64,000 nucleotides of DNA from Thiomonas sp. X19. Its GTDB lineage: Bacteria > Pseudomonadota > Gammaproteobacteria > Burkholderiales > Burkholderiaceae_C. The stretch spans positions 359,501 through 423,500 of the forward strand of contig NZ_LT605203.1 of NCBI RefSeq assembly GCF_900089495.1, given 5' to 3'. The translations under genes were made by a program, and so were the position numbers. Under the pieces are notes generated by a model. It was given only the letters and a program-made list of their open reading frames with translations, did no database searches and was not told where the DNA came from. Below, one piece after another: positions 53,274 through 62,027 of this stretch (positions are counted from its first letter, which is position 1; each line of letters starts with the position of its first letter).

Positions 53274-53290
53274 CCCGATGTCGCATCGGG
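53274..53290. promoter_or_regulatory. Inverted repeat in a divergent promoter region
   Basis: CCCGATG-TCG-CATCGGG lies between the divergent dehydrogenase and CoxG-like genes, within a 254-base gap. Function unknown. Two GGGGGTTT copies at 53337 and 53360 follow. Confidence 0.3.
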
Positions 53291-53479
53291 CGCGTTCCCA
53301 GTGGCCCGTGACGACCGGATTTCACAGGGGCTCCCCGGGGGTTTGGCGAAATCCCTAAAGGGGGTTTCCCGAGTTTTGCTGCACTGCAGCTTGAATCTAG
53401 GGGGGCGGATGGAATATAAGTACAGATCAATATTGCATCGGACGCAGCGCGTTCACCCCACAAAATCTACGAGGCCATC

Positions 53480-54046
53480 ATGGACGTCCAAGGCAAACGC
53501 AACATCCCCCTCACCCCGGAACAAACGTGGGAAGCGCTCAACACCACGGCCATGCTCAAAGCCTGCATTCCGGGCTGCGAGTCGGTCACGCAGACTGGTG
53601 ACGGCCAGTTCGAGGTCGTGCAGGTTTTGAACATTGCGAACTACAAGACCCGTTTTTCCAGCACCCTGACGCTGGAAGACGTGAATCCACCGCACAGCTA
53701 CGTGCTGCGTTTCGAGGGCAATGGCGGCAATGCGGGCTTCGGCCTGGGTCGGGCGCTCATCGCCCTGCAGCCCAGTGACGGCGGCACGCAGATGAACTAC
53801 CAGGCGAACGCCGAGGTCGGCGGCGCCATCGCGCAGATGGGCCAGAGCGCGGTGGACCAGGCGGTCAAGGGGCTGATCGAGGATTTCTTCGCCCGCTTCG
53901 AGCGCAATGTGCGCGGCGAGGATGGCGGCCTCATGCCCAACAGCATGGTCGAGCGTCTGTGGCTCAAGATGCCGCCCTGGGCCTGGGCCATCTCCACGCT
54001 GGTGGCGGTGTTCATCATTTACTGGGGCCTGCACGGCACCTGGTGA
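53480..54046 (+). CDS. CoxG-like SRPBCC protein with C-terminal membrane anchor
   Basis: 188 residues. An SRPBCC/CoxG domain (residues 1-145) starts MDVQGKRNIPLTPEQTWEAL and contains CIPGCESVTQTG and LRFEGNGGNAGFGLGRALIAL. A single transmembrane helix ends the protein (PPWAWAISTLVAVFIIYWGL). CoxG anchors carbon monoxide dehydrogenase or related molybdenum enzymes to the membrane. No such enzyme gene is in this window, so partner and role are unknown. Confidence 0.82.
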   Translation: MDVQGKRNIPLTPEQTWEALNTTAMLKACIPGCESVTQTGDGQFEVVQVLNIANYKTRFSSTLTLEDVNPPHSYVLRFEGNGGNAGFGLGRALIALQPSDGGTQMNYQANAEVGGAIAQMGQSAVDQAVKGLIEDFFARFERNVRGEDGGLMPNSMVERLWLKMPPWAWAISTLVAVFIIYWGLHGTW

Positions 54047-54146
54047 GGGCGCACCAGGCGCGCGGCCCGGGCCTTGAAGCCACGCGACGCCTCGCAAGCG
54101 CCTGCCGGTGTCGGCGCGCGAACGCCGGGCCGACTCGCCGGCCGAT

Positions 54147-55946
54147 TCAACCCGCCAACGTGGTTGGCGCGGGTGCGGCCTCGGCCTGGGTTTGGTGTTC
54201 GCGCAACTGCGCGTCGCCTTGCAGGATGTCTTCCAGCTCGGCACTGGCCGTTTTCGACAGGGCAATGAGCGCCGCCTGGTCGTGATACACCGCCTGCTGG
54301 CGCTCCAGCAGACGGGCGTCGTGGGCGGCGAACAAGGTGGCGAAGCGCTCCACATCCAGTTCCGGCCGCACCGTTTTCAGCGCCAGCTTGCCCAGCTCGA
54401 CGCTGGACCACCAGGTTTCGCGCATCACCTCGCGCACGCCCATCTCGCGCAGGCGCATGAGGTGGGTGCGGTTGCGCGCCCGCGCCAGCAGCGGCACGTC
54501 GGGGAAATGCATGCGCATCAACTCGGCAATCTTCAGGCTGGTTTCGACGTCGTCCACCGCCAGCACGAACAGGCGCGCCTCGCCCACATGGGCGGCGTGC
54601 AGCAATGCCAGGCGGCTGGCGTCGCCGTAGTAGATCTTGTTGCCGAAACGGCGCACGAAATCGACCTGCTCCGGGCTTGCGTCCAGTGCCGTGAACTCCA
54701 CACCCTGGGCGTTGAGCATGCGTCCGACCACCTGGCCGAAACGGCCGTAGCCGGCGATGACGACGGGCTTGGCGGGCTCGTCGATGGCGCTGAACGCGGG
54801 CTTGGCGCGCTCCCGCATCCAGGGCGCCACGAGCTTGTCGTTCAGCATCAGCAGGAAGGGCGCGAGCGCCATGGACACGGCCACGGCCACCGTCAGCAAC
54901 GCCGCTGTCGAAAGGTCGAGCAGGCCGCCGCTCTGGGCGCTGGACAGCAATACGAAAGCGAACTCGCCGCCGCAGGCGAGGATGATGGCCAGCGGTCGGC
55001 TGAGCGCGTCGCCGCCGCCGAGGGCGCGGCGCCCGGCATACAGCACGCCGGCCTTGAACAGCAGGATGCCCGCTCCCAGGCCCAGCACCAGCAGGGGTCG
55101 GGCTGCCACCAGCGACAGCTGGATGCCCATGCCGACGGCGATGAAGAACAGGCCCAGCAAGAGGCTCTCGAAAGGCTCGATCGCGGCTTCCAGCTCGTGG
55201 CGGAATTCCGAATCGGCCAGCAAGACTCCGGCGAGGAAGGCCCCGAGCGAAGCCGGCAAGCCAACACTGCTCAAGCCCACCGCGATGCCCACCGCGCCCA
55301 GCAGCGCGGCCGCGGCGAACAGCTCGCGGTTGCCACCGCCGAAGCGCGCGACATAGCGGAACATGGTCGCCAGCAGCGGCCGTCCCGCCACGGCCAGCAG
55401 CACCAGCGCCGCCAGCGCCGGCCAGCCCGGGGCCTTGCCCCCAACGCCCGCCAGGGCCAACAGCGCCAGGATGGGAATGACGCTCACGTCCTGGAACAGC
55501 AGGATGGCGAAGGACTCGCGGCCGAAGCGCGTGGTGAGTTCGCGCCGCTCGGCCAGCAGCGGCAGGATGTAGGCGGTGGACGACATCGCCAGCGCCACCC
55601 CCACCAACGCCGCCCCGCTCCAGCCCAGGCCGAACGCGACGCCGAGTGCGGCGACTGGCAGGGCCACGCCGGCCATCTGCAGCGTGCCCAGACCGAACAC
55701 CTGGCGCCGCAGCGCCCACAACCGGCTGGGCTGCAACTCCAGGCCGATGAGAAACATCAGCAGGGTCACGCCCAGTTCGGCCGTGTGCAGAATGGCCTCG
55801 GGCCGGCTGTCCACGCCCAGGCCGTAAGGGCCGACGGCCACGCCCGCGACCAGATAGCCCAGCACCGAGCCCAGCCCGAGGCGCTTGAACAGCGGCACGA
55901 GCAGCACGGCGGCGGCCAGCAGGGTGAGAAAGGCGGTGGCGGACAT
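54147..55946 (-). CDS. KefB-like cation:proton antiporter (CPA2)
   Basis: 599 residues. The CPA2 membrane domain has 12 or 13 helices (about residues 1-380) with GLELQPSRLWALRRQVFGLG and LSSVGLPASLGAFLAGVLLADSEFRHELE. A cytosolic TrkA-N domain (VVIAGYGRFGQVVGRMLNAQ, YYGDAS) follows at about 400-530. This fits glutathione-gated or related potassium/proton efflux systems. The regulatory KefF/KefG-type partner gene is absent nearby. ATG 55946 is the conserved start. Confidence 0.88.
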   Translation of the reverse strand: MSATAFLTLLAAAVLLVPLFKRLGLGSVLGYLVAGVAVGPYGLGVDSRPEAILHTAELGVTLLMFLIGLELQPSRLWALRRQVFGLGTLQMAGVALPVAALGVAFGLGWSGAALVGVALAMSSTAYILPLLAERRELTTRFGRESFAILLFQDVSVIPILALLALAGVGGKAPGWPALAALVLLAVAGRPLLATMFRYVARFGGGNRELFAAAALLGAVGIAVGLSSVGLPASLGAFLAGVLLADSEFRHELEAAIEPFESLLLGLFFIAVGMGIQLSLVAARPLLVLGLGAGILLFKAGVLYAGRRALGGGDALSRPLAIILACGGEFAFVLLSSAQSGGLLDLSTAALLTVAVAVSMALAPFLLMLNDKLVAPWMRERAKPAFSAIDEPAKPVVIAGYGRFGQVVGRMLNAQGVEFTALDASPEQVDFVRRFGNKIYYGDASRLALLHAAHVGEARLFVLAVDDVETSLKIAELMRMHFPDVPLLARARNRTHLMRLREMGVREVMRETWWSSVELGKLALKTVRPELDVERFATLFAAHDARLLERQQAVYHDQAALIALSKTASAELEDILQGDAQLREHQTQAEAAPAPTTLAG

Positions 55947-56095
55947 GGTCCGATGGTAGGGTGAGGCGGCGTCCGGCGCAGCCCACCGTTCGAACCGTGC
56001 CGACCGGCTCGAGGCTTCAACCACCCATGTGTTGCACCGCGGAGATCGCCGAGCCGCGGAACTCGAGCTTCGGCTCGGCCCGCAGGCCGCCCCGG

Positions 56096-56443
56096 TCAGT
56101 CGGCCAGTTCGCTGCAGAGGGCGCGAACGACGGCCAGGATTTGCGGGGTCTTGATGCGGTAGAGCATGAAGCGCCCCTGGCGGTCGGCTTCGACGATGTT
56201 TTCAGCGCGCAGGCGGGCGAGTTGCTGCGACAGCGCGGCCTGACGCATGCCGACACCGCGTTCGAGGTCGCGCACGCACAACTCGCCGTCCATCAACAGG
56301 CAAAGAATGACCAGGCGCTCGTGATGCGCCATGGCCTTGAGCACGCGCACGGCCAAGTCGCCGGCGCTGCCCTGCAGGCGCTGGGCACGCGCGGCGCCTG
56401 GGCGTGCCCCGGGCGAAGCGGTCTGGGTCGTGGCATGTTCCAT
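56096..56443 (-). CDS. ArsR-family regulator, BigR/SqrR-like cysteines
   Basis: 115 residues, a small winged helix. The recognition helix is MRQAALSQQLARLRAENIV. The classic ArsR metal site CxC in helix 3 is absent (ELCVRDL has one Cys). Instead Cys48 (VILCLLMDG) and C-terminal Cys110 (VVRALCSEL) occupy roughly the places of the two redox cysteines of the sulfide/persulfide regulators BigR and SqrR. That function is inference. It starts at ATG 56443 and is divergent from an MFS gene it may control. Confidence 0.85.
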   Translation of the reverse strand: MEHATTQTASPGARPGAARAQRLQGSAGDLAVRVLKAMAHHERLVILCLLMDGELCVRDLERGVGMRQAALSQQLARLRAENIVEADRQGRFMLYRIKTPQILAVVRALCSELAD

Positions 56444-56465
56444 GGGCGTGAGTCTAGGAATTCGG

Positions 56466-56490
56466 GCATCACCATGGTTTGATGCATCAC
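56466..56490. promoter_or_regulatory. Candidate ArsR-type operator
   Basis: GCATCA-N8-TGATGC, then a further GCATCAC at 56484, giving one inverted and one direct copy 23 bases upstream of the regulator start, in the gap shared with the divergent MFS gene. Confidence 0.45.
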
Positions 56491-56627
56491 AAGTTTTCAG
56501 CGCGACAACGCAACAGGTTTGCAAGGGTTGCATCGCCCAGGGCTGGGTGACGGAGCTGGACGGGTCCACGGCATCTCAGCACAGCTGCCCCCGCGCTGCT
56601 AGAGTTTGTGGCCCATCTTCCGCCAGC

Positions 56628-57968
56628 ATGTCCAGCCCCTCTCAACCCCCAACCTACCTGCCCTCCTACCCGCCCTTGCGTCTGGCCCTGGCGATGTGGG
56701 CGCTGGCAGCTGCGGCCTATATGGCGGGGTTTTTCCTGCGCGTCACCCCCGGGGTGTTGAACGTGCCGCTGATGCGCGATTTCCACCTGAATGCGGCGCA
56801 ACTGGGCAATCTGGCCTCGTTCTATTTTTACTTCTACGCCGCCTCGCAAATTCCCACCGGCATTGCCAACGACCGCTGGGGCCCGAAGGCGCTGATCGTG
56901 TTCGGCACCTTGCTGACCGGTGTCGGCACCCTGCTGTTCGCAGCCGCGCCCAACTATCCCCTGGCGCTGGCGGCGCGTGGGCTCATCGGCCTGGGGCATG
57001 GGGTGGCCTGGGTGTCGCTGCTGGAAATTTCAGCGCGCTGGTTCGCGCCGCGCGTGTTCGGCACCATGTCCGGCCTGTCGCTGGGCGCGGGCACGCTGGG
57101 CGCGGTGCTGGCGCAGGCGCCACTTCTGGCCATGAGTCACTGGTGGGGCTGGCGTTGGACGCTGGCTGGCGTGGGCGTGATCTGTGTGCTGCTGGGCTTG
57201 CTGGCCTGGGCCACCATTCGCAACTCGCCGCATCAGCGCGGCTACCGCGATTATCTGCCGCCGCGCCCGCCCACCTCGGCGCGCGAGGTGCTGCGGGGTT
57301 TGCGCGCCGTCTGGGGCTGGCGCAACACGGCGCTGCTCTTTGTCGCGCCGAGTGGTGTTTGTGGCGCTTTTCTCACCTTCACCACGCTTTGGGGCGCGCC
57401 TTTCCTGGAGCAGCACCGGGGCATGAGCGGCAGCCAGGCGTCGTGGATGATTGCGGCCATGCTGGTGGGATTTTCGGCCGGCGGCATTGCCTGGGGCCGG
57501 CTGTCGGACCGGCTGCGGCGGCGCAAGCTGCCTTATGTGACCGGCGCGATGTTTGCGCTGCTGGGCTTCGCCCAACTCAGCTTGTGGCCCCAGGCGCCGG
57601 GCTGGGTGCTGTGGACGGTGCAGCTCTTGAGCGCCGTGGGCTCCGGCGCCATGGTGGTGGGCTTCGCCTGGGCCAAGGAGTCGGTACCCGCAAGCCTGGC
57701 CGGCACCGCCACCGGGGTGCACAACACCGGGGTGATGATCGGCGCGCTGGTGCAACTGCCTTTGCTCGGCTGGGTGCTGGATGCGCTCTGGACGGGCCGG
57801 GCCGAGGCAGGAGTGCGCCTGTATGACCCGCTCGCCTTCCAGGCCGCGTTCGGCGTGCTGATGGCGTGGCTGGTGGTGTCGCTGGTGTGCGTGCTGCTGG
57901 CGGACGAGAGCCACGCCCGTCCTTTGGAAGCAGCACGGCCGCAGCCGAGGTTACGGGCAGAGGCCTGA
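56628..57968 (+). CDS. MFS transporter
   Basis: 446 residues, twelve membrane spans, with RVTPGVLNVPLMRDFHLNAA, SQIPTGIANDRWGPK (loop 2-3 signature), LIGLGHGVAWVSLLEISARW and TATGVHNTGVMIGAL. This resembles hexuronate/organic-anion-type MFS carriers, but the substrate cannot be given. ATG 56628 is the conserved start. It is divergent from the ArsR gene. Confidence 0.85.
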   Translation: MSSPSQPPTYLPSYPPLRLALAMWALAAAAYMAGFFLRVTPGVLNVPLMRDFHLNAAQLGNLASFYFYFYAASQIPTGIANDRWGPKALIVFGTLLTGVGTLLFAAAPNYPLALAARGLIGLGHGVAWVSLLEISARWFAPRVFGTMSGLSLGAGTLGAVLAQAPLLAMSHWWGWRWTLAGVGVICVLLGLLAWATIRNSPHQRGYRDYLPPRPPTSAREVLRGLRAVWGWRNTALLFVAPSGVCGAFLTFTTLWGAPFLEQHRGMSGSQASWMIAAMLVGFSAGGIAWGRLSDRLRRRKLPYVTGAMFALLGFAQLSLWPQAPGWVLWTVQLLSAVGSGAMVVGFAWAKESVPASLAGTATGVHNTGVMIGALVQLPLLGWVLDALWTGRAEAGVRLYDPLAFQAAFGVLMAWLVVSLVCVLLADESHARPLEAARPQPRLRAEA

Positions 57969-58042
57969 GGGCCGTCGCGGCGGTGCGTGGGTGCGTGCGC
58001 GGCGCCACGACGGCATGGATCGCACCCAGCCGGCCCGGTGCT

Positions 58043-58327
58043 TCAGTGGGCGTGCAGGTTCTGGCGCGACAGCGCCGAGAAGCCGTCGAGGAAATCGTCG
58101 ATGTCGTCGGTGGTCGGCGAGCCGGCCATCAGGCTCTGGACCCGCAAGCGAAAGCCGTCGGCCACCAAGCCCTCGATGAAAATTTCCTTGCGGGCGAATT
58201 TGTCGACGATCTCGAAGCCACCATGCTGCGCGTCGCCGAAGCTTTCCGCTTTGGGCTCGGCGATGGCGTCAGCCCATTCGAGCTGGAAGACGCTGAAGGC
58301 GTCGGAGTCATAAATCATGGTCTGCAT
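58043..58327 (-). CDS. DUF3567 family protein
   Basis: 94 residues, MQTMIYDSDAFSVFQLE to ALSRQNLHAH. The features GGFEIVDKFARKEIFIEGLVADGFRLRVQ and DDIDDFLDGF agree with DUF3567, a small family largely confined to Burkholderiales. Function unknown. An upstream in-frame start exists, but conservation begins at ATG 58327. Confidence 0.85.
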   Translation of the reverse strand: MQTMIYDSDAFSVFQLEWADAIAEPKAESFGDAQHGGFEIVDKFARKEIFIEGLVADGFRLRVQSLMAGSPTTDDIDDFLDGFSALSRQNLHAH

Positions 58328-58798
58328 GGCGAGCCTCGTTAATGTTGGTGACAACGTCTGGTGAAGGGCAACGTCAGAACGGTTCATGCACGGCGGCGAC
58401 GTGTCTGTCGCTCAGGCCATGGAACGTTCGCTTTCGGCTTTGAGCAGCAGATAGGGACGAAGAAGCAAGAATCAAGCCCGTTGGATTCGAACTTGGCGCG
58501 GAGGCTATATGAAGGCCCGCTACGCCAGTGGTCAACGCAGTGCTGGCGGCGTCCGTGCACAGACCGCGTGATTACCTTGATGGACGACACAACTGTCATG
58601 TGTGTGAGGTCGTGAATACGGTAAGAAAATGTAAATACTGGAGCAGTGTCTGACTTTGGGTTGCAAGCCGACATTGCGCCCGCCAGAATGCGTCCGCCTG
58701 GATTCGCGGCCGATGACTTCGCTGGCATCCATACACCCTTCCAGATGCAAGACCGTGGACCAACCACGGCCCCGAAGCAAACCCAACAAGGAGACTCC
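58328..58798. other. Gene-free region before the second lactate permease
   Basis: 471 bases. No convincing gene, strong palindrome or terminator was seen. The promoters of the DUF3567 gene and of the permease must lie here. Confidence 0.5.
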
Positions 58799-60442
58799 AT
58801 GACTCTGTCGACCGCCCTGCCTGCGGGCATTCTTTTTGCGCAGCCGCTGACGCCTGTAGCGGGCTCGCTGCTGCTGTCGTTTCTGGTGGCGGCCATACCC
58901 ATTGCGGTGGCGCTCATCCTGCTCGGGGTGCTGCGCCGCCCCGCCTGGCAGGCCTCGCTGGCCGGGCTGATCGTGGGCCTTCTCGTGGCCGTGGCGGTGT
59001 GGGGCATGCCCGTGGGCCTGGCCTTGAACGCCGTTGCCGCGGGCATGGCGCTGGCGCTGGCGCCGGTGATGTGGATCGTCTTCAACGCCTTGCTGCTGTA
59101 CAACGTGGCGGTCCAGTCCGGGCGCTTCGAGCAGTTTCGCCAATGGATGCTGGACCACCTGCCCGACGACCGCCGCCTGGTGCTGCTGGTGGTGGCGTTT
59201 TCCTTCGGCTGCCTGCTCGAAGGCATCGCCGGCTTCGGCACCCCGGTGGCCATCACCAGCGCCCTGCTCATCGGCCTGGGCTTTCCCGCCCTGGAGGCCC
59301 TCACCTACACCCTGATCTTCAACACCGCCCCGGTGGCCTTCGGCGCCCTGGGCGTGCCCATCACGGTGCTGGGGGCCGTCACCAGCATGCACCCGGACAC
59401 CCTGGGGGCGATGGTGGGGCGGCAACTGCCGTTTTTTGCCTTCCTGCTGCCGTTTTATGTCGTCGGCCTGTACGGGGGGCTGAAATCGATCGCCAAGCTG
59501 TGGCCGGCGCTGCTGGTCTCGGGCGGCAGCTTTGCGCTCACGCAGTTCGCCACCTCCAACTTCATCAGCTACCAGCTCACCGACGTGCTGGCCTCGCTGG
59601 TGTCGCTCCTCGTCACCGTGGCCTTTCTCAAGACCTGGAAGCCCGAACCCGACCCGGCCTTTGCCGTGATGCGCACGCAGGCGCCGGCCCGGGGCGCGGC
59701 GCGCGTGGGCTATGGCGGCTGGATGCCGTGGGTCGTGGTCTCGGTGGTGGTCATCGTCTGGGTCAACCTCAAGCTGTTCCTGATCGGCGACACCCAGGTG
59801 CTGTGGCCCGGCTTGAACCAGGCGGTGTTCATCACCCTGTACCACAAGCCCTATGTGGCGCTGTGGGACTTTCAGCCCATGGGCACGGGCACGGCGATCC
59901 TGCTGTCGGCCATCATCGCGGCGGCTTGGACGCGCACCGGCGCGGGGGCGTTCTTCGGGTGTGTGAAGCGCACCTGGGTGCAGACGCGCATCGCCATCGC
60001 CACGGTGATGATGATCGTGGGCCTGGCCTTCTTGCTCAATTACTCGGGCATGAGCTACACGCTGGGCATGGGCGTGGCCTCCACCGGCGCGCTCTTCCCG
60101 CTGGTGTCGGCGTTCCTGGGCTGGATTGCGGTGTTTCTCTCCGGCAGCGACACCTCGGGCAACGCCCTGTTCGGCAACCTGCAGGTGGTGGCGGCGCATC
60201 AGCTGAACCTGAACCCGGTGCTGATGGCCGCCACCAACTCCTCGGGCGGGGTGATGGGCAAAATGATCTCGCCGCAAAACATCGCCACGGGCGTGTCCAC
60301 GACGGCTCTCAAGGGCCACGAGGGCGCGGTGTTCGCCCGCACCTTCTGGCACAGTGTGCTGCTCACCCTGCTGCTGGGCTTGCTCGTCTTCGCCCAACAA
60401 CACTGGCTATCCTGGATGATCCCGGCGCTGCCTGGCAAGTAA
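58799..60442 (+). CDS. lctP: L-lactate permease family transporter, second copy
   Basis: 547 residues, family as at 3399. Motifs are LEGIAGFGTPVAITSALLIGLG, NTAPVAFGALGVPITVLG, GRQLPFFAFLLPFYVV, SGSDTSGNALFGNLQ and NSSGGVMGKMISPQNIATG. At least twelve membrane segments. ATG 58799 has AAGGAG upstream. The central loop is shorter than in the first copy and the two sequences differ strongly, so this is an old duplication or a separate acquisition. A bidirectional terminator follows. Confidence 0.92.
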   Translation: MTLSTALPAGILFAQPLTPVAGSLLLSFLVAAIPIAVALILLGVLRRPAWQASLAGLIVGLLVAVAVWGMPVGLALNAVAAGMALALAPVMWIVFNALLLYNVAVQSGRFEQFRQWMLDHLPDDRRLVLLVVAFSFGCLLEGIAGFGTPVAITSALLIGLGFPALEALTYTLIFNTAPVAFGALGVPITVLGAVTSMHPDTLGAMVGRQLPFFAFLLPFYVVGLYGGLKSIAKLWPALLVSGGSFALTQFATSNFISYQLTDVLASLVSLLVTVAFLKTWKPEPDPAFAVMRTQAPARGAARVGYGGWMPWVVVSVVVIVWVNLKLFLIGDTQVLWPGLNQAVFITLYHKPYVALWDFQPMGTGTAILLSAIIAAAWTRTGAGAFFGCVKRTWVQTRIAIATVMMIVGLAFLLNYSGMSYTLGMGVASTGALFPLVSAFLGWIAVFLSGSDTSGNALFGNLQVVAAHQLNLNPVLMAATNSSGGVMGKMISPQNIATGVSTTALKGHEGAVFARTFWHSVLLTLLLGLLVFAQQHWLSWMIPALPGK

Positions 60443-60465
60443 GCCGCGGCGAATCGCCAAACCCA

Positions 60466-60499
60466 AAAGGCCCGGAACGTTGCGGTTCCGGGCCTTTTT
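60466..60499 (+). terminator. Bidirectional rho-independent terminator
   Basis: Thirteen-base stem AAAGGCCCGGAAC/GTTCCGGGCCTTT with a six-base loop and T runs on both strands, between the convergent permease and cupin-like genes. Confidence 0.92.
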
Positions 60500-60541
60500 C
60501 ATGTCCGGGACCTGTGCGGGCCCGGGGTGGGCGCCGGGTGT

Positions 60542-61525
60542 TCAGTACGCTCCGGGTGGCGCGACATGGTTGCGCCAGCGCACGCGCGAAGCCGCGATGG
60601 CCCGCCCCAGCGGCGCCTTGAGCACATCCCGCCAGGCGCTGGCGCCGGGGAAGCTGGGTTGCAGCCCGAGTTGGCGCAGCACGCGGTTGCACTGGTGCAC
60701 CCGCGCCAGGTGGCGGGTGACGGCGGTGTAGAACACGACGCCGATGGAGATGGACACCCCATCGCCCGGGCGCACCCAGTCGGTGGTGGTGCGGGTCATG
60801 TGCGGCGAGGTGGCGGGGAAGTAGACGCCGTCGCCCGGGCCGACGTCGAAATCGCGCCCGTGATCGCGCAAGGCAGGATCGAGCCGGACCTTGGCCAGCG
60901 AGCCGTGCACGATGAACTCCTCCACCTCGCGCGCGGACACCACGGCGCGGTCGCGGTGGTCGAACACAGTCATGATCTTGCGGCCGCGAATCTGCAGCCA
61001 GAAGTTGTTCTCGCGGTCGATGTGGAAGGGCGTCACCGAAGGTGGTGCGGAAATGAAGATGAAGCCGGCGACGCGAAACAGCCCCGGCTGCGACGGCTCG
61101 ATCAGCGGCCGGGCGCTGGCCATGGCTTCGTCGAGAAAAGCGGCGTAATGCGGGTCGGTCTGCACGTTGTACAGCGCCACCCACGAGCCGGGCTCCTCGA
61201 TGCGGGCAAACACCGCGTCGATGTCTTGGCCGTCAGGCGTCTTGGGGGTGTGAAAGAACTCCGAGGTTTGCGAACTGCCGGGGCGAATGAAGCGGCACTG
61301 CCGGCTGGGCATGAGGTCGTGCGCCAGTTGGGCCAGACGGGGCAGTTGCATCAGCGGGTGGCGGTCGAAATCGTGCCGGATGGGGCTGATGCGGTGGGTG
61401 GAAAACCGGGCGGGATCGACAGCGTGAAGGTGCCCTTGCGCCTGCGCTCCCGAAGCGACCTGCTGGCCGGTCAGGCCCGGCGCCATGGACTCACCGACTT
61501 CCGATGTTTGCATCGACCGCATCAT
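60542..61525 (-). CDS. Cupin-like (JmjC/cupin_8) oxygenase-type protein
   Basis: About 327 residues. The core has VTPFHIDRENNFWLQIRGRK, with an HxD pair for Fe(II), and a later His in YFPATSPHMTRTTT, which fits a 2-oxoglutarate oxygenase or cupin-like fold. FRVAGFIFISAPPS precedes it. The substrate is unknown. A start at ATG 61525 follows AGGGGCGGG; nearby ATG codons at 61522 and 61513 are possible. Confidence 0.75.
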   Translation of the reverse strand: MMRSMQTSEVGESMAPGLTGQQVASGAQAQGHLHAVDPARFSTHRISPIRHDFDRHPLMQLPRLAQLAHDLMPSRQCRFIRPGSSQTSEFFHTPKTPDGQDIDAVFARIEEPGSWVALYNVQTDPHYAAFLDEAMASARPLIEPSQPGLFRVAGFIFISAPPSVTPFHIDRENNFWLQIRGRKIMTVFDHRDRAVVSAREVEEFIVHGSLAKVRLDPALRDHGRDFDVGPGDGVYFPATSPHMTRTTTDWVRPGDGVSISIGVVFYTAVTRHLARVHQCNRVLRQLGLQPSFPGASAWRDVLKAPLGRAIAASRVRWRNHVAPPGAY

Positions 61526-61686
61526 CCCGCCCCTCGACATGCCATGCGTTGCGGCAAACCATGATGGACCCGCAATGAACGGCGATTTGTGGACCACAGC
61601 TTACGCAGAAAATAGGGGTCTGACAGCCCCGGTTTAATGGGGGCTCATCTGTCTCGACAAGTCTTGTTCCACGACTTTGCGGCCCC

Positions 61687-61956
61687 ATGCCCACCACCAT
61701 TGCGCCCCTCGCCTTTGTCTCCGCCTACGCCTTCAACGATGCCGCCGGCGCCCGCCTCTGCAGCGCGTCGGGGGCTTATGCCTTGTGGACCTTCCCGCTC
61801 ACCGCGCTGCCGACTCTGGTGCGGCTGCTGCGCGGTGAGCGGGCTTCGATGGCGCCCCAACGCCTGCTGGAGAGTTTGCGCTGGACCGATCTGCAGCGCG
61901 GCTTGGGTGGTGGCGCCAGTGGCGGCCTTGCGGCTGGGCTGAGCGCCGTGGCATGA
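61687..61956 (+). CDS. Small hypothetical protein
   Basis: 89 residues, with two moderately hydrophobic stretches (about 5-20 and 30-45) and an Arg-rich second half. No family recognised. Its TGA overlaps an ATG of the next frame (ATGA), which may be chance. No clear ribosome binding site. Could be spurious. Confidence 0.35.
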   Translation: MPTTIAPLAFVSAYAFNDAAGARLCSASGAYALWTFPLTALPTLVRLLRGERASMAPQRLLESLRWTDLQRGLGGGASGGLAAGLSAVA

Positions 61957-62027
61957 CCCCTGACACGGGGGAAGCCGCCGACGACGGGGCGTTCTACCAT
62001 CGGCCCGGTTTCCTGACGGGGGCGCAC

